64,000 bases of DNA from contig NC_133535.1 of NCBI RefSeq assembly GCF_048544455.1, positions 84,010,120 through 84,074,119 of the forward strand, in the 5' to 3' direction. The translations under genes and the position numbers were made by a program. Each line of letters opens with the position of its first letter. Position 1 is the stretch's first letter. The DNA comes from Silene latifolia (lineage: Eukaryota > Streptophyta > Magnoliopsida > Caryophyllales > Caryophyllaceae). The notes beneath the pieces are model-generated. The model saw nothing but the letters and a program-made list of their open reading frames with translations, made no database searches and was not told the origin of the DNA. Below, piece after piece: positions 1 through 11,416 of this stretch.

Positions 1-1272
1 AGGCGTTGGTTTTACTTAAAATTCATTTGTCAAACTTGTTTTATGAATCAATACTTTTTATGCGACGATTTCTGTCAGTTTTTGGAAATTAGTCTGAAAA
101 CCCTTGATAAGTTTGGAATTTGAGAAAAACACGTTAGATATAATTTGTAGCTAAGACTCATGGGGTTCCAATTCAATTGGCCTTGCATCAATCCGAATTT
201 TCTGGAATTAGTTATTCATTTTATACCGAGTCTGCCATGTGCAGGAAAATCAGGGAAAGTCGTGTTTATTCCTTGAGTTGATATTTCTATTAAATTACGA
301 TAGAGTCTAGGTTATGTGAATGATTAATTGACTGAGTAGGTGGTAATTATACATAATTATGTTATGTAGGTGATGGATATGTGAAGGATCATAACTAATT
401 GCTTGTGCGTGCTTGGATTGCGAAAAGGTAGGGAAATACACTTGACTTATTATCGTTGTTGTCGAATTGTGTTGACTTGATTCATGGTTGTTGATTTACG
501 TTATGATTCATATACGGGAAGGTGATTGACTGAATTAATCATATTGAGTATGATATCACAACATCGGGTAACCAGCATGATTTTATGATTTATCAGTTCA
601 GTGATTTATATATATACTGTGTTGCATTAATTTCTTTTGAGCATTCATATGCATTGGAGATGGAGGATGTTGTGGTGATGTGGTGTGATGATGACGATGT
701 TGTGATAAGGCCCAGGCGGGTTCTGCAAGACTTGCCCTGGATAACCTCAGCTGCGAGCTGGCAGATCGGCTACGGTCGATATATATAGTCTACCGGGGAT
801 CGGTATGGCTGGGCGTTCCGGGTTATGAGTTATGAGAAATGAGATATGAGATATGAGTTGAGATGGAGATGGAGGTGACGGAGGATCATGCATATCATAT
901 TTTGTTGTTTAATTGTTTTCCCTACTCAACCTCGTGGTTGACCCTGTGTATTCGTGAACACCTGTGATGACCCAAATATTGGCGAGCAGACTTGACAGGT
1001 TTAAGAGATAGAACGGGAGCTTGGTGGGCGTGAGACACTGGATCAGAAGACTTAGTAGCTAGATCATCATCTAGAAGACTTTCACTTTTATTTATATTAG
1101 TTCTTTGTAATTTGACGTAAAAGAGGTTTTGTAATAATTAAGTTCAAAATAATTATATAATTTGCCTTGGAGTTTAATTTGTTATACACTACCTCGGGAA
1201 ACCGAGATGGTAACAGTTCGGTTTATTAGGGAATGTCTTGACGAAGGCTCCTTCATAAACCGGGGTGTTACA
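1..1272. mobile_element. Partial LTR of a Tekay-like Ty3/gypsy element
   Basis: No coding signal is visible. The right edge ends in GGGGTGTTACA at 1272, the terminal motif typical of plant Tekay/Del LTRs, which begin TGTAACACC. Because these termini are inverted copies of each other, the edge alone does not fix the orientation. The body is non-coding, with short ATGAG-rich repeats near 825-855 and a GC-rich block near 700-810. No primer-binding site follows position 1272, so this is either a solo LTR or the outer edge of an element running left. It appears to have landed in the non-coding 3' part of TAT-1. The lineage is inferred from terminal motifs, not from protein. Confidence 0.55.
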
Positions 1273-2180
1273 TATTTTGCGTGAGGCGGTTTGTATATAT
1301 GTGTTTTTGGACTGTGGTTCATTTTGTGATTTTTGGCTTTTTTGTGTTGTGTTTCGGAGGAGCTCTGTCGGCTGTCAATTCTCCTTCTATTTTGCACCAG
1401 TCGCTGCATCGTTAGTATAGAAAACAGGCAACAGATAGCACATATACATAAACGCAAACACGTAAAAGCATTTGATTGAAAAACAAAAATTAACCAAGAT
1501 GACTTGAAGTTAAAATTTGAAATGATCTGATATTTGAAAATTCCGCGACAAGTCGTCACTTTAGATAAAAGGAATTAATTTGAAAATTGAGCAATTAACT
1601 CGTGTCGTGAATTAAATTGCATCGAAATGTTGAAATTGATTTGTGGCTCGAAAAATTCAAACTCAAACCGTCAGGGATGAATTTTTAGAAAATATTCTTA
1701 CAAGCATATTTGATTTTTGAGGTCAAGACTCGAATTTGTGAGTGCTTGAATTTTGAGGAAAACTGATGTCGTGTTATCAATTTTCGTTTTTTTTGATGGA
1801 AAAATTTGAAAAAAAAGCGAAAAATTTTCGGAATTTCGACTGACATGGAAACGATCCGTCGCGGATCCGGGCGACTAGCCCTTCCCCCCTTAAAAAAAGA
1901 AAGAAAAATCCGTATGTTTAAAGCTGCGTCATGGAAACCGTGTCGGATTTCGTAAAACGCGAAAACAAGGAAATGTGAGTGTGAGGAAACACAAAATGTC
2001 CTGGATCATCCCGAAGAGGCGCGAGCGTCCTGGCGGGAGGTTTGAGGTGTCGGGGGAAAATACAACTTGAAAGAGACAAGTCAAAAGCGGGAATCCTGGG
2101 AAAGGCCTAAAGAGGCACGAGCTGCCTGGCGATGGAAGCCAGCTCTCCCCTTTTTCTGAAAAACGCACTGATCATTTTTG
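1273..2180 (-). other. TAT-1 3' non-coding region
   Basis: No gene is seen. It holds a purine tract on the minus strand (1881-1892, plus strand ccttcccccctt), a possible but unproven polypurine tract. Two copies of a GC-rich block, AGAGGCRCGAGC followed by CCTGGCG, lie near 2015-2036 and 2111-2130, just upstream of the antisense gene's TATA box. The rest is A/T-rich. Confidence 0.5.
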
Positions 2181-2189
2181 TATAAATAG
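2181..2189 (+). promoter_or_regulatory. TATA box of the TAT-1 antisense gene
   Basis: TATAAATAG stands about 128 bp before the first good ATG (2317) of the antisense gene and in its direction. A start site about 30 bp downstream would give a roughly 100-nt leader. Two GC-rich repeats lie 50-170 bp upstream. The arrangement looks like a complete small Pol II promoter facing against the element's own transcription. Confidence 0.6.
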
Positions 2190-2316
2190 TGATGTTTGCG
2201 CTTCATTGTTTCATCATCCGAAACACAAAAACATCTCTACAAAACCTCATCTTCCTCCTCCACAAAAATATTTCATGGATGCCTTTGAGAATGCATTGCG
2301 ATAATGGTGTCGGGAT

Positions 2317-3733
2317 TTGTCTCCTCCCGAAAAGTATCAACTCGTTTGCATGGGAGTTGGTCAATTGGTTGTGCTCCATCAAGTCAAGGTGCAACCCTCA
2401 ATTCTCGAAGCATGTTCTCGGTTTTGGGATTCAAAACACCATGTTTTCGTTTTCCCGAAGGGTGAAATTTGTCCTCTTGCCGAAGAAGTTGGAGCCATTC
2501 GTGGGTGGCCGGGTTGCGTTCCGGTGCTTCCTCCTACTCGGTTGTGCTATAAGGAGAAATTCCGTTCCATGTTGGGTTTGTCGACGAGTCAAGTCAACTT
2601 CCTTCTTGCTCCACATGGTGTGGATATGTTGGCTCTTATCAACATCTTTTTAAACTAATTAGATGTTAATGTTTCGGAGGTGGCTAGGAGAAGGGCTCTT
2701 GCCTTTTGCCTTGTCCATGTGTACCTCTTTGTTGATGTTTTGAAGAAGGGAGGGGCCAAAATGCTATGGTAGCATGACCCTTATTCATGTGGTTGAGCAA
2801 ATGGAGCATGGTAGAGATCCATCGTGGTTGGTGCTTGGCGAGATCATCCAACCCTTGGACAAGGAAGGCTCTTGTGGAGAAGCTCCTTCGTTCGGATCCC
2901 CAAGGATCCTTCAAGTGTGGCTATTGAAGAGGCTAAGGTATGTAGAGCCTCCGGTTGATTCTTCTTCTTATTCCTTCCCTCACCTTACCATGAGGAAGAC
3001 GTTGTACTCGGATAGTTTTGCTTCTACCGAGGCTTATTGGGCCGCAAGATTGGCGGAGGAGAGTGGTCCTCACATCCGTTGGATGGTGCCATGGTGGCAC
3101 TTGAGGTCCTTCACGGGGTTGCCCGCTTCGGGTGCTAGTCTTCGTTCTTTGATAGTGGTGGGTTTAAAGGTTGCCTCCTTCATTTATCCTGAAAGGCTCA
3201 TGAGGCAAATGGGGCGTCAACAAAAGGTGCCCGCTCAAGATACACTTTTCCAAGAGAATGTTTTCCGGAACTCCGAGCTTGTGGAGGTCTTCGAAAGATG
3301 GTGGGCCACTCGGCCGCTTTGGGAGGTACCAAACCCCGTTGCCACGTCATGGGTGACTCCCGCTTATGTCAAGTGGTCACGAGCTCCGTCCTTGGAAGAG
3401 AGGTCCAAATTCCGTAAGGACGAGGTTGTCGACTTGAAGTATCGAGAGGTTGGCAAGGCCAACCATGCCTTCTTTGAGGAGTATGTTGACGGAGCTAGCC
3501 CCGATGTGATAAGACCACCGAAGAGGAGAAGTTCGGGTCCCAAGAACATGGTGGGCCGTGCATTGGCTCATTTCGGGTCGAACATGGGGTCTTGTGCTAG
3601 ACCGGAGGCCGTCGCCGTCTTAGATCCGTTGAGGATCCGTTCTGAAGAGGAAATCCATGCTAGGCGGGCCAATAAGAAGAACAAGGGGAAGATGTACCCC
3701 GAGGGAAAAGGCAAGGGTAGAATGGAAGAGTGA
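2317..3733 (+). pseudogene. Antisense ORF of TAT-1, plant-mobile-domain-like protein, broken
   Basis: The gene lies downstream of integrase and opposite to it, where Tat elements often carry an antisense ORF. The first part (2317-2658) contains a block with FWD, FVFP and ICPLAEEVGAIRGWPG, which resembles the aminotransferase-like plant mobile domain (PMD/DUF7745-like) proteins of plant transposons. The frame stops at 2656-2658, reads on with a further stop near 2753, and continues in another frame from 2774 to 3733 (about 319 residues). That part has WLLKRL and a Trp-rich region, and ends in a basic Lys/Gly/Arg tail that could be a nuclear signal. So there are at least two stops and one frameshift. 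Function in living copies is unknown. The family call rests on the FWD/ICP/GWPG pattern and the position. Confidence 0.68.
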
Positions 3734-4437
3734 AGACCTCCATTACCCACTTTATTATTATGTTGTATTAGTGTTGTGAGTTTTTATTATGTTGTACTAG
3801 CTAGTTATTGTGTGTTTTGTGCTAGTTTTATTATGTGAGGTGTTTTGGTCGACACCTTAGCTTTGACAAGTTGTAGACTCGTCGAGCTCTATTTGTTGTT
3901 GAAATTGTAATCCCTCCCATCATTAATTAAATAAGGGGATTGCTCGTGTCGAAAATTATGAACGCTCTTTTCTTCCATCCATTTTGTAAAGCCAATTCGA
4001 TTTGAATTATCCTAAACATTTGCACTTGGGAAAGTGGTATTTTTGTGAGGAAGGGAGAAAAGCTTATTGTTGTATTTTATGGGAAAGGGGAATGATTTTC
4101 CCTTTCTTTTTTGATGGGGATGATGTTTTGTATGTGAGTGATGTTTTTTTTTATTATGGGGATGGTTGTTTTTTGATTATGAGGATGGTTATATCCTTCT
4201 TGTGTAAGAAAGGACTGCCTATGTATTCACCTGAAGAGGTGAAATCAAACCATGATCGTAGTTCGAAATGTTTTGTAGATTTGATTGGGTTTTGTGGTTG
4301 TATCCCTCATGCATAAGAGGGACTGCCTACGTATCCACCTGAAGAGGTGAAATCAAACCATGCTCGTAGTTCAGGGTTTTTTTGTTTTAGTGCAAATGGA
4401 TGTTGCCTTTGACAGATCAAGGGACCTTTGAAACGGG
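3734..4437. other. Spacer between antisense gene and integrase of TAT-1
   Basis: No supported gene. It starts with the T-rich trailer of the antisense gene (ATTAATTAAATAAGG near 3923-3937 could serve as a poly(A) signal). It then carries a duplicated conserved block described separately. A 104-codon open frame at 4002-4316 is low-complexity and runs through the repeat, so I do not call it. Confidence 0.5.
4192..4373. repeat. Duplicated ACTGCCTACGTATCC-type block in TAT-1
   Basis: Two copies of about 74 bp lie at 4192-4265 and 4301-4373 (period about 109 bp). Each contains GGACTGCCTAYGTATYCACC, then GAAGAGGTGAAATCAAACCATG and CGTAGTTC. From memory, very similar text recurs near the 3' end of Tat/Ogre-type elements in many plants. 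The function is unknown. Confidence 0.6.
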
Positions 4438-5622
4438 CTAGGTACCGTAACTTAGACTCGATAAAACATGCAATATCAAATCAGAACGCGTTGAGGAACT
4501 TGACTTGAAAAGGGTTGAGGTGGTTCCTAGTTGTAGAACTAGGCTTAGGTTGTTGGTCGTTACGGTTCGAGGGTAGTATCTCTTGAGTTGGTCTAAGTTG
4601 GCCGGGTTTGTAAAATCCTCCCCATCTAGGTGACTCAATCTCACTGCACCCCCCGAAAGTATTTTCTTGACCAGGTATGACCCGGCCCAGTTGGGTTTGA
4701 ATATTCCCCTCGGATCGACGGGTAGCGGTGCACGAACCGACTTGAGGACCAAGTCGCCTTCCTTGATGTTCGTGGGTTTGACCTTCTTGTTGAATGCCCG
4801 TTATATATGTCGTTGGTATAGCTGGACGTTGTGCAAGGCATTGAGTCGCCGTTCGTCTAGAAGAGTGAGTTGCTCTTACCTTCGACGGGTCCATTCCGCC
4901 TCAGGGACTTGACTCTCCAGTAGGATACGTAAAGTAGGGACCTCTAACTCCACCGGTTGAACCGCCTCCATGCCATATGCTAGGTAGAAGGGTGTGGCGC
5001 CTGTCGGTGGTCGAATGGAGGTTCGGTATCCCCAGAGTGCGAATGGGAGTTTGCTCGGCCAATCGCGTTAGTTGTCTTGCATTTTCTTGATAATGGTGAC
5101 AAGAGTTTTGTTAGCTGCCTCGACCGCTCCGTTGGTTTGGGGACGGTAAAGGGATGATCGATGTCGTTTGATTTTGTATTTGTCCAGCAAGGCTTGAGTT
5201 TCCGCCCGGAAGTGAGAGCCTTGATCGCTAATGATCTCATGGGGTACCCCATATCGGCAGATGATGTTGTTCTGGATGAACTTGGCCACTTTTTTGGCGG
5301 TCAAGACTGCATATGACTGCGCTTCCACCCATTTGGTGAAGTAGTCGATGGCGATGAGGACGAAACAATGCCCCTTGGTGCCCACCGGGTTAACCTTCCC
5401 GATGATGTCGATGCCCCAGGTTGAGAAAGGCCAGGGCGACGTCATGGTGTATAAAAGGGATGGTGGTATATGTTGTATGTTGGCGAAGATTTGGCAATGT
5501 TTGACGTAGTTACTGCAATCGGCTTCCATGGTGGTCCAGTAGTAACCTAGCCGCATGATTTTTGGGGTAAGCATCATTGCGCTCATGTGAGGACCACATT
5601 CTCCGTCGTGGAACTCTCCCAT
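4438..5622 (-). pseudogene. TAT-1 integrase
   Basis: This integrase joins element cDNA to host DNA. On the minus strand it opens with a zinc-binding region (HDGECGPHM, then YVKHCQIFAN). The catalytic core has WGIDIIG (first Asp), ISDQGSHF (second Asp) and GAVEAANK (Glu), so the DDE triad is present. The C-terminal part reads WAGSYLVKKILSGGAVRLS near 4690-4600 and has no chromodomain, as expected for Tat. The usual CXXC of the zinc finger is reduced to a single Cys, as if three residues were lost. The reading frame breaks between 5068 and 4894. It follows the second RNase H directly. Confidence 0.8.
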
Positions 5623-5644
5623 GACTTTTTTGGCTTTGTGATGG

Positions 5645-6330
5645 TCAATGAAAAGGAGGAGAATTCCTTGGGGTGTTTCTTTTGTAGAGTTGATTTTGGT
5701 TTATCACGAATTGTGATGCAAGTAAACGGATGGCTCTTTGTCCTCTTTGATCAGAGTTGGGAGGGAATTCATTTTTGGTTTTGTAGTTGAGGATGACTTG
5801 GTACCAAGGTTCATCATGGCTTTCCTCGTCATCGTTGATGGCACAAATGTGAGCTGGCTGGCTCCTTCTCTCGACACATAGGGGCATCGATGTCATGTTA
5901 TCAGGTATGTTGACGAGCGCGACAAGTTTTGCCAGGGCATCAACAAATTGATTTTCCTCTCGTGGCAAGTGGAAGTAGTCGACTTGGTCGAAGAACTCAG
6001 CCTCTTGATTGATCTTTGCTCGGTAGGGAGCTAAGCTGTCACTTCGGATTTTCCATGATCCGGACACCTGATTGATGATGATAGAGGAATCACCATGGAC
6101 CCTCAATCTCTTAATGCCAAGTGTGATGGCTTCTTGTAGGCCGATGAGGCATGCTTCATATTCAGCGACATTGTTGGTGACGGCGAAGTCCAGCTTGACT
6201 GAGATCGGAACATGTTCTCCCTCCGGTGATATTAGAAGGATTCCTACCCCGAAGCCTCTCAGATTAGATGCACCGTCGAAGTATAGGTCCCATGCGTCGG
6301 AATCGGCACAAAGGATGTCTTCGTCAGGAA
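5645..6330 (-). pseudogene. TAT-1 second (archaeal-type) RNase H
   Basis: It degrades RNA in RNA/DNA hybrids. The minus-strand translation has LYFDGASN near 6290-6270, then NNVAEYEACLIGL, LRVHGDSSIIINQV and, further on, FVDALAKL. These give the Asp, Glu, Asp, Asp pattern of archaeal-type RNase H. Tat elements typically carry this additional domain between the ordinary RNase H and integrase, so it supports the lineage call. The frame is broken close to 6106-6120 and again near 5645. Confidence 0.78.
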
Positions 6331-6334
6331 GTGA

Positions 6335-7610
6335 TCATGTGTCGGTCGCTGGATCCTCGTTGACGGGATTCTCTGCTAGGAAATAGGCAACTGCTCTTCC
6401 CTTGATAACCTTGGGGGGTACAAACTTGAGATCAAACTCGGACAACATGAGTGTCCACCTAGATAGCATTCCGTTTAGTACGGGTTTTTCGAAGATGTAT
6501 TTAACCGGGTCCATCTTGGAGTAGATGTGGACCGTGTAGCTGAGCATGTAATGCCGCAACTTCTTTGTTGACCATACTAGGGCTAGCCATATCTTTCCAG
6601 TTGGGTGTACCTTGTCTCGTACTCGAACTTTTTGCTGATGTAGTAGATGGCTCGTTCTTCATCATCGACTGTTTGTGCTAGCATTGCTGCCATGGCCGTG
6701 TCGGTAACAGTCAGGTATAGGGATAAAGGAATCCCTGGTTGAGGTAGCACGAGGACAGGAGGTTTGGATATGATTTCCTTTATCCTGTCGAAGGCCTTTT
6801 GGCAGTTGTCGTCCCAATCGGTGTGATCGGAGGTGCGAAGTTTCTTGAATATTGGTTCACAAATCATGGTGAGCTTGGCAATGAAGCGACTGATGTATTG
6901 GATCTGACCGAGAAATCCCCGAATCTCCTTCTCGTTCCTAGGCCGTGGCATTTGCTGAAGGGCTTTGATTTTGGTTGGATCAATCTCAATGCCTCTTTTG
7001 CTGACGACATGTCCCAAGAGTTTTCCGGAGGTGACCCCGAATGCACACTTCTGAGGATTTAGTCTTATGTTATACTTCCGCAGACGAGCGAAGAATTTCC
7101 GAAGGGCGTTGATGTGGCTGTCCCGTTCTCTTGACTTGACAATCATGTCATCGACATACACCTCTACCTCCTTGTGCATCATATCATGTAGGAGAGTGGT
7201 AGCGGTTCTTTGATAGGTAGCCCCGGCGTTGATGTGGCCGAAAGGCATGACTGTGTAGCAATATGTACCCCACTGTGTAGTGAATGTAGTCTTGTGCATG
7301 TCTTCCTCAGCCATTTTAATTTGGTTGTACCCAGCGTACCCGTCCATGAATGATAGGAGAGCATGTTCAGCAGTGTTGTCTACCAGAATGTCAACATGTG
7401 GCAAAGGGAAGTCGTCCTTTGGACTCGCCTTGTTCAGATCCCTGAAGTCGACGCAAACCCGAATTCTCCCGTCTTTCTTCGGTACAGGAACAATGTTGGT
7501 CACCCAGTCAGAGTATTCAGACACTCTGATGAAACCGTCCTTGAACTATTTATCTACTTCTTCCTTGATTTTCAGGGCCCATTCAGGGCGCATCCGCCGT
7601 AGCTTTTGCT
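6335..7610 (-). pseudogene. TAT-1 reverse transcriptase and first RNase H
   Basis: RT copies element RNA into cDNA. The minus strand shows DWVTNIVPVPKKDGRIRVC, then VDFRDLNKASPKDDFPLP, the PFG..NAGATYQR box and the catalytic YVDDM. LNPQKCAFGV and GFLGQIQYISRFI follow, which is the gypsy RT order. The first RNase H runs on from about 6800 (LTVTDTAMAAML, then the SRWTLMLSEFDLKF region near 6450). FGHINAG replaces the usual FGLKNAG. An in-frame TAG near 7546 (DK*FKDGF) and a break near 6570 show decay. Confidence 0.85.
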
Positions 7611-9520
7611 TCACGGGTTTAGCTCCGGGCTTAATGGGTATCCGGTGCTCTGCAATTTCTCTGTCAATCCCAGGCATTCTCTGTAGGACCAGGCAAACAC
7701 GTCCTTGTATTCGTGGAGGAGGTCAATGAACTGTTGTCTTTCCGAGGGGTCCAGGGTGGTCCCTATCCTAAGTTCTTGAGGTGTGTTGTCGGTTTCTACG
7801 TTAATAGGCTCGCTCTCCTCAATGATGGGGGTTCTGGTTTCCCGTTTGTCAAGTTCTTTGGCTAAGTGAGGTGGGTAGTCACTCAAGTCAAATTCCTCAT
7901 AGTCATTCAAAATTGCATTGCAGTTAAATTGAGACGAGTCATAAGCAAACTTAGCGTCCATTAAGTTGACACAAGCGAAAAGCTCGGAGAGGACAGACAT
8001 CTCGTGGTCAGTCAGAGGCGACGCAGCAGAGGAGGTCGCCCCTGGAACAGGCTCCGGGTTGTCACCTTTCATGGGAGTGAGGGTGACCCTAGTAGACTCA
8101 GCCTCTGAATCAGCCACGACCTTGTGATAAAACAGTGGGAAGGGGACCTTGACTGGGACATCAGGAGTGTTAGGTGCTATGACAGACTCTGAGTCCGACT
8201 CAGACTCAGATTCAGATTCTTCTCCACTTCCTTCTTTGAACATAGGGCCTTCTCCAGTTGTGATCTTGAGAATGCGGCCTCGGCGATCTATCCACTTGAC
8301 GGTTTTACTCCAGCCTTGTTCAGCTTTCTCCGGGTCAGTGTCGGAGATCAAGGCGGTTGGGTCAAACTGATTGTCCTTCAGGGCGATGTTGATGATGTCC
8401 TCATAGTCGAGGTGCTTGATGTTATCTTCTCCAAAGAGGAGAGTGACATCTTGTCCATCGAGGAATGACGACGGCTTAGACTCGGTTGATGCAATTTCGG
8501 TGTTGCCGGGGATGAAGTAGCAGTCCTGGAAGACTTCTACACCTGGATACCTGACCTTGGCCACAGAGTCATAGATCGGCTTCGGAAAGCCATGGTAGAG
8601 TTCGGATTCTCCCTCGGGGACAAAGTATCCATTGAGGGTTAGATGATAGGGACCGAGGATAACTCCGTGCTTCTTACGTTTTCGAACTAGGAGGTTCATC
8701 TCCTGGATATCTTCATCGGTAGGCTCATATCCCAGTTCGAAGGTAATGTTGGGGACCTTAGCCTGTTTCAAGGGAGGTAAGGTGCTCTTCAGTGGATTGA
8801 GGGGCAAACCCGGGAAGTAACCCTGGCGCATCATGATGCGGTTGACTGTGAGGTTGGCAAACGGGTCACAATCAAAGGGTGTTGATTCATCAGTTATGGC
8901 ATTCACAGCTTGGAATCCCCACATTTCATTATAATCTTCCTCAATGGTCTGGGAGGCTATTCCCTTTCTCATGACAACTTTGATCGGGGAAGCAGGAATT
9001 GTGATTGTTTTCCCGTTGAAGGGGACCCTGATTTTTTGGTGGAGAGTTGAGGTAACTGCCATGACGGCGTGAATCTAGGGACGTCCCAGGAGCATAGTGA
9101 AGGAGGCGTCGAGATCGACCACCTGAAAACTGGTTTGCCTTTCTAGTGGTCCGGTTACGACAGTTAGAGTGATGAGCCGTGCGACCTTGCGACGGTGCCG
9201 TCGTAGGCGCGTACTCCTTGATTTGTTGGGCCCAAATCAGCTTCCTTAATACCTATCTTGTGAGCAGTATTGAGGGGAATGACATTCACCGCGGATCCAT
9301 CATCCACAAGGACCATGGGCACATTCTTCTTGAGACATTATACGGTAAGGTACAGGGCAAGGTTATGATTGGCTCCGAAGGGAGGGATATCTTCGTCAAA
9401 AAATACGACTGGGTTGTTCAAGTCAGGGTCGTCCCTTGTCATATGTGCCACTATTTCTTCGGGGGAAGAGGTTGAGGGCACAGTTAATTTTCCCAAGGCC
9501 TGTAGCAAAGCCTGTCGATG
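7611..9520 (-). pseudogene. TAT-1 protease and protease-RT linker
   Basis: The retropepsin active site reads LVDDGSAVNVIP on the minus strand of 9277-9314, with D-D-G in place of the usual D-T-G. A following LLGRP motif runs into a TAG where a Trp is usual (about 9073). From 9062 an open frame of 483 codons links to RT. It includes a Ser/Glu/Asp-rich stretch near 8175-8235 and ends with LHEYKDVFAWSYRE, the usual lead-in to gypsy RT. There are several other stops between 9340 and 9070. Confidence 0.72.
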
Positions 9521-9826
9521 TTCAAAGGATGTCGCGATCAGTTGCCAGATCGAGATCTTGGCTTTTGCCTTCTGAAGCTGTTTGAGGATTGAATTCTCAG
9601 GAGCCTTTGGTTGAGTTTCTACTTCCGGGACAACTTGGTCGTTTGTTGTTGGAACGACCGTTGGATTGTTCGGGTTCTGATAGGGGCGTCCGGACCGGGT
9701 AAGATAACCAATCTCTTTCGCCCGTTTCTCTTTCTCTGGGACAAGGTAGACATCTTCAACGTCGTCTCTCCAGATGCCGTTGATTTTAGGATCTCGAAGG
9801 CACCTTGGAGGGGTATTTCTTGGTGG

Positions 9827-11416
9827 CTAGTTTTTGTGAGGGATATTTTTGTGAGGGTAATTTTTGTGAGGGTAGTTTTTGTGAGTTTGATTATTGTGAG
9901 GGTGATTATTGTGGGGTGCATGCCAGAATGGTCGCGGGAGCAATCCATCTTGGTGAGGGTAGTTTTGAGCGCTCGGGTGACTCTCCCTCGGGCGTGGTAG
10001 TGGAGGATTGAAGATAAGTCGACGGTAGGCATCGTCAAGTCGGGTAATCCTCTCGGAGAGGCTGACTATGGCTTTCTCAACCTGTTGGAACATGGTGAGC
10101 ATAGTGGCGGCACTGAACACAAATATCCCGTCCGAGGGATCTTTCTCCAAGGCATTCACCTCGTCATCAACTGGCAGAATGAGGTGTGAGCAGTCCAGAG
10201 TTGGCTCATTGTTGGAGATGGCATGGATTCCTAGAGGATTTGTTTTGTTGTTTGGCTTAGTCGGCGGGGGTAAAGGCAATTCCCCTTTCTCAATCATGTC
10301 TTGGATGATGTGTTTGAGTTTGAAGCGGGTTTCAGTATCATGCCCCCTCCCTTGATGGTACTGACAATAGGCATTGGGGTTCCAAAAGCGGTATTTCTTA
10401 GCATCGGTCGGATCCGGGGTGGGTCCGATTGGTTGTAACTTTCCCTGGTCCATGAGCCTCTTCAGAGCACTTGCGTAAGTTGACCCTATATTAGTGAACA
10501 CTCTTTGGGGGCGCTCAGCTCTCTTAGCAGATGGTTCAACGAGGTTGACCTCATCGATCTTGTTTGTTTGACCATAAGGGCGAGACCCGGTTGAGGTTGA
10601 TCCCCCGTAGCCTCTGCCAGTGGTCTTGGCCAAGACACTCTTTCAGAGGTCATCTTCAATGCGTGTCCCCAGAATTTGTAGATCCTGGAAGGTCTTAATA
10701 TTTTGATACCTCAGTAAGTTGGGATACACTGGGTGGAGATTGTTGACGAACTTTTCCACTAAAGTTGATTCACTCGGCTTGCTGACCAGCTGAGTACTTA
10801 CCCTCCTCCAACGGGTTAAGAACTCTGTGAATCCCTCCTTGTCGTTCTGGGTTAGGACCTTAAGGGTACGGGTATTGGCTTGGATTTCAACATTGTCAGC
10901 GTATTGCTTAGAAAATTCAACTGCGACCCCATTCCAAGTAGTAAGGTTCTTCGGATCACGGGAGTAGTACCATTGGCGAGGGATCGGTTCCAAGGATGAT
11001 GGGAAGATCCGGGTGAAACGTTCCTGTTTGACCCCTTTTATGGCAATGTAGTCTTTGAAGGCTTGGATATGATTGAGCGGGTCCTCCACTCCTTTGAACT
11101 TAGGTACATCAGTTAGGGTAAAGTTGTCAGGTAATTGATCCCCGACAGGTTCGAACCTTCGGTTTTTCTCAAGATGGTTATTGTTACCCCGGGCTAGGAG
11201 CTGTTCTTCTGAGAGCTTGAGCCTTTTCTCAGTTTCAGTCAGAGGTGGAGTATTATGTTCTCCAGTTTCCTTGTTTTCAAGGGTGTCGATACGGGTCTCA
11301 ACGCGATCCAGGGTGACCTTAAGAGCGGTGAGCAGGCTGTTTAGCTGATCAGTCGTGACATCTCTGTTGTTATCATTGTTGTTGTTGTTGACACACGAAG
11401 TTGAAGACAGGGCCAT
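9827..11416 (-). pseudogene. TAT-1 gag
   Basis: Gag packages element RNA into virus-like particles. The ATG at 11416 opens an Asn-rich N-terminus and a coiled-coil-like stretch. The retrotransposon gag domain follows (FKGVEDPLNHIQAFKDYI, then RQWYYS, EFSKQYA, EFLTRWRR). A TGA at 10643-10645 interrupts the frame, which continues unchanged to 9827. The zinc-knuckle-like YCQYHQGRGHDTETRFKLK has Arg where the last Cys is usual. The tail carries repeated PHKN units and stops at about 9825; the downstream link to the protease is damaged. Confidence 0.82.
9829..9915 (-). repeat. 15-bp coding repeats in the TAT-1 gag tail
   Basis: On the plus strand TTTTTGTGAGGGTA-like units recur about every 15 bp. 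In the gag frame they read as (N/T)(Y/I)PHKN. They look like a small expansion by slippage. Five or more units are visible and their divergence is low. Confidence 0.65.

Noticed and set aside
1182..1559. 125-codon minus-strand ORF
   Set aside because: It crosses the junction between the Tekay-like LTR and TAT-1 and has no recognisable domain.
1273..2180. TAT-1 3' LTR
   Set aside because: The diagnostic LTR start TGTAGATACC...GAGACTCC is not present here, so only non-coding 3' DNA is claimed.
4002..4316. 104-codon plus-strand ORF
   Set aside because: It is low-complexity Phe/Gly/Asp text over T/G-rich DNA and crosses the duplicated block.
8149..8370. Asp/Ser-rich plus-strand ORF
   Set aside because: It is the shadow of the Ser/Glu-rich stretch of TAT-1 pol on the minus strand.
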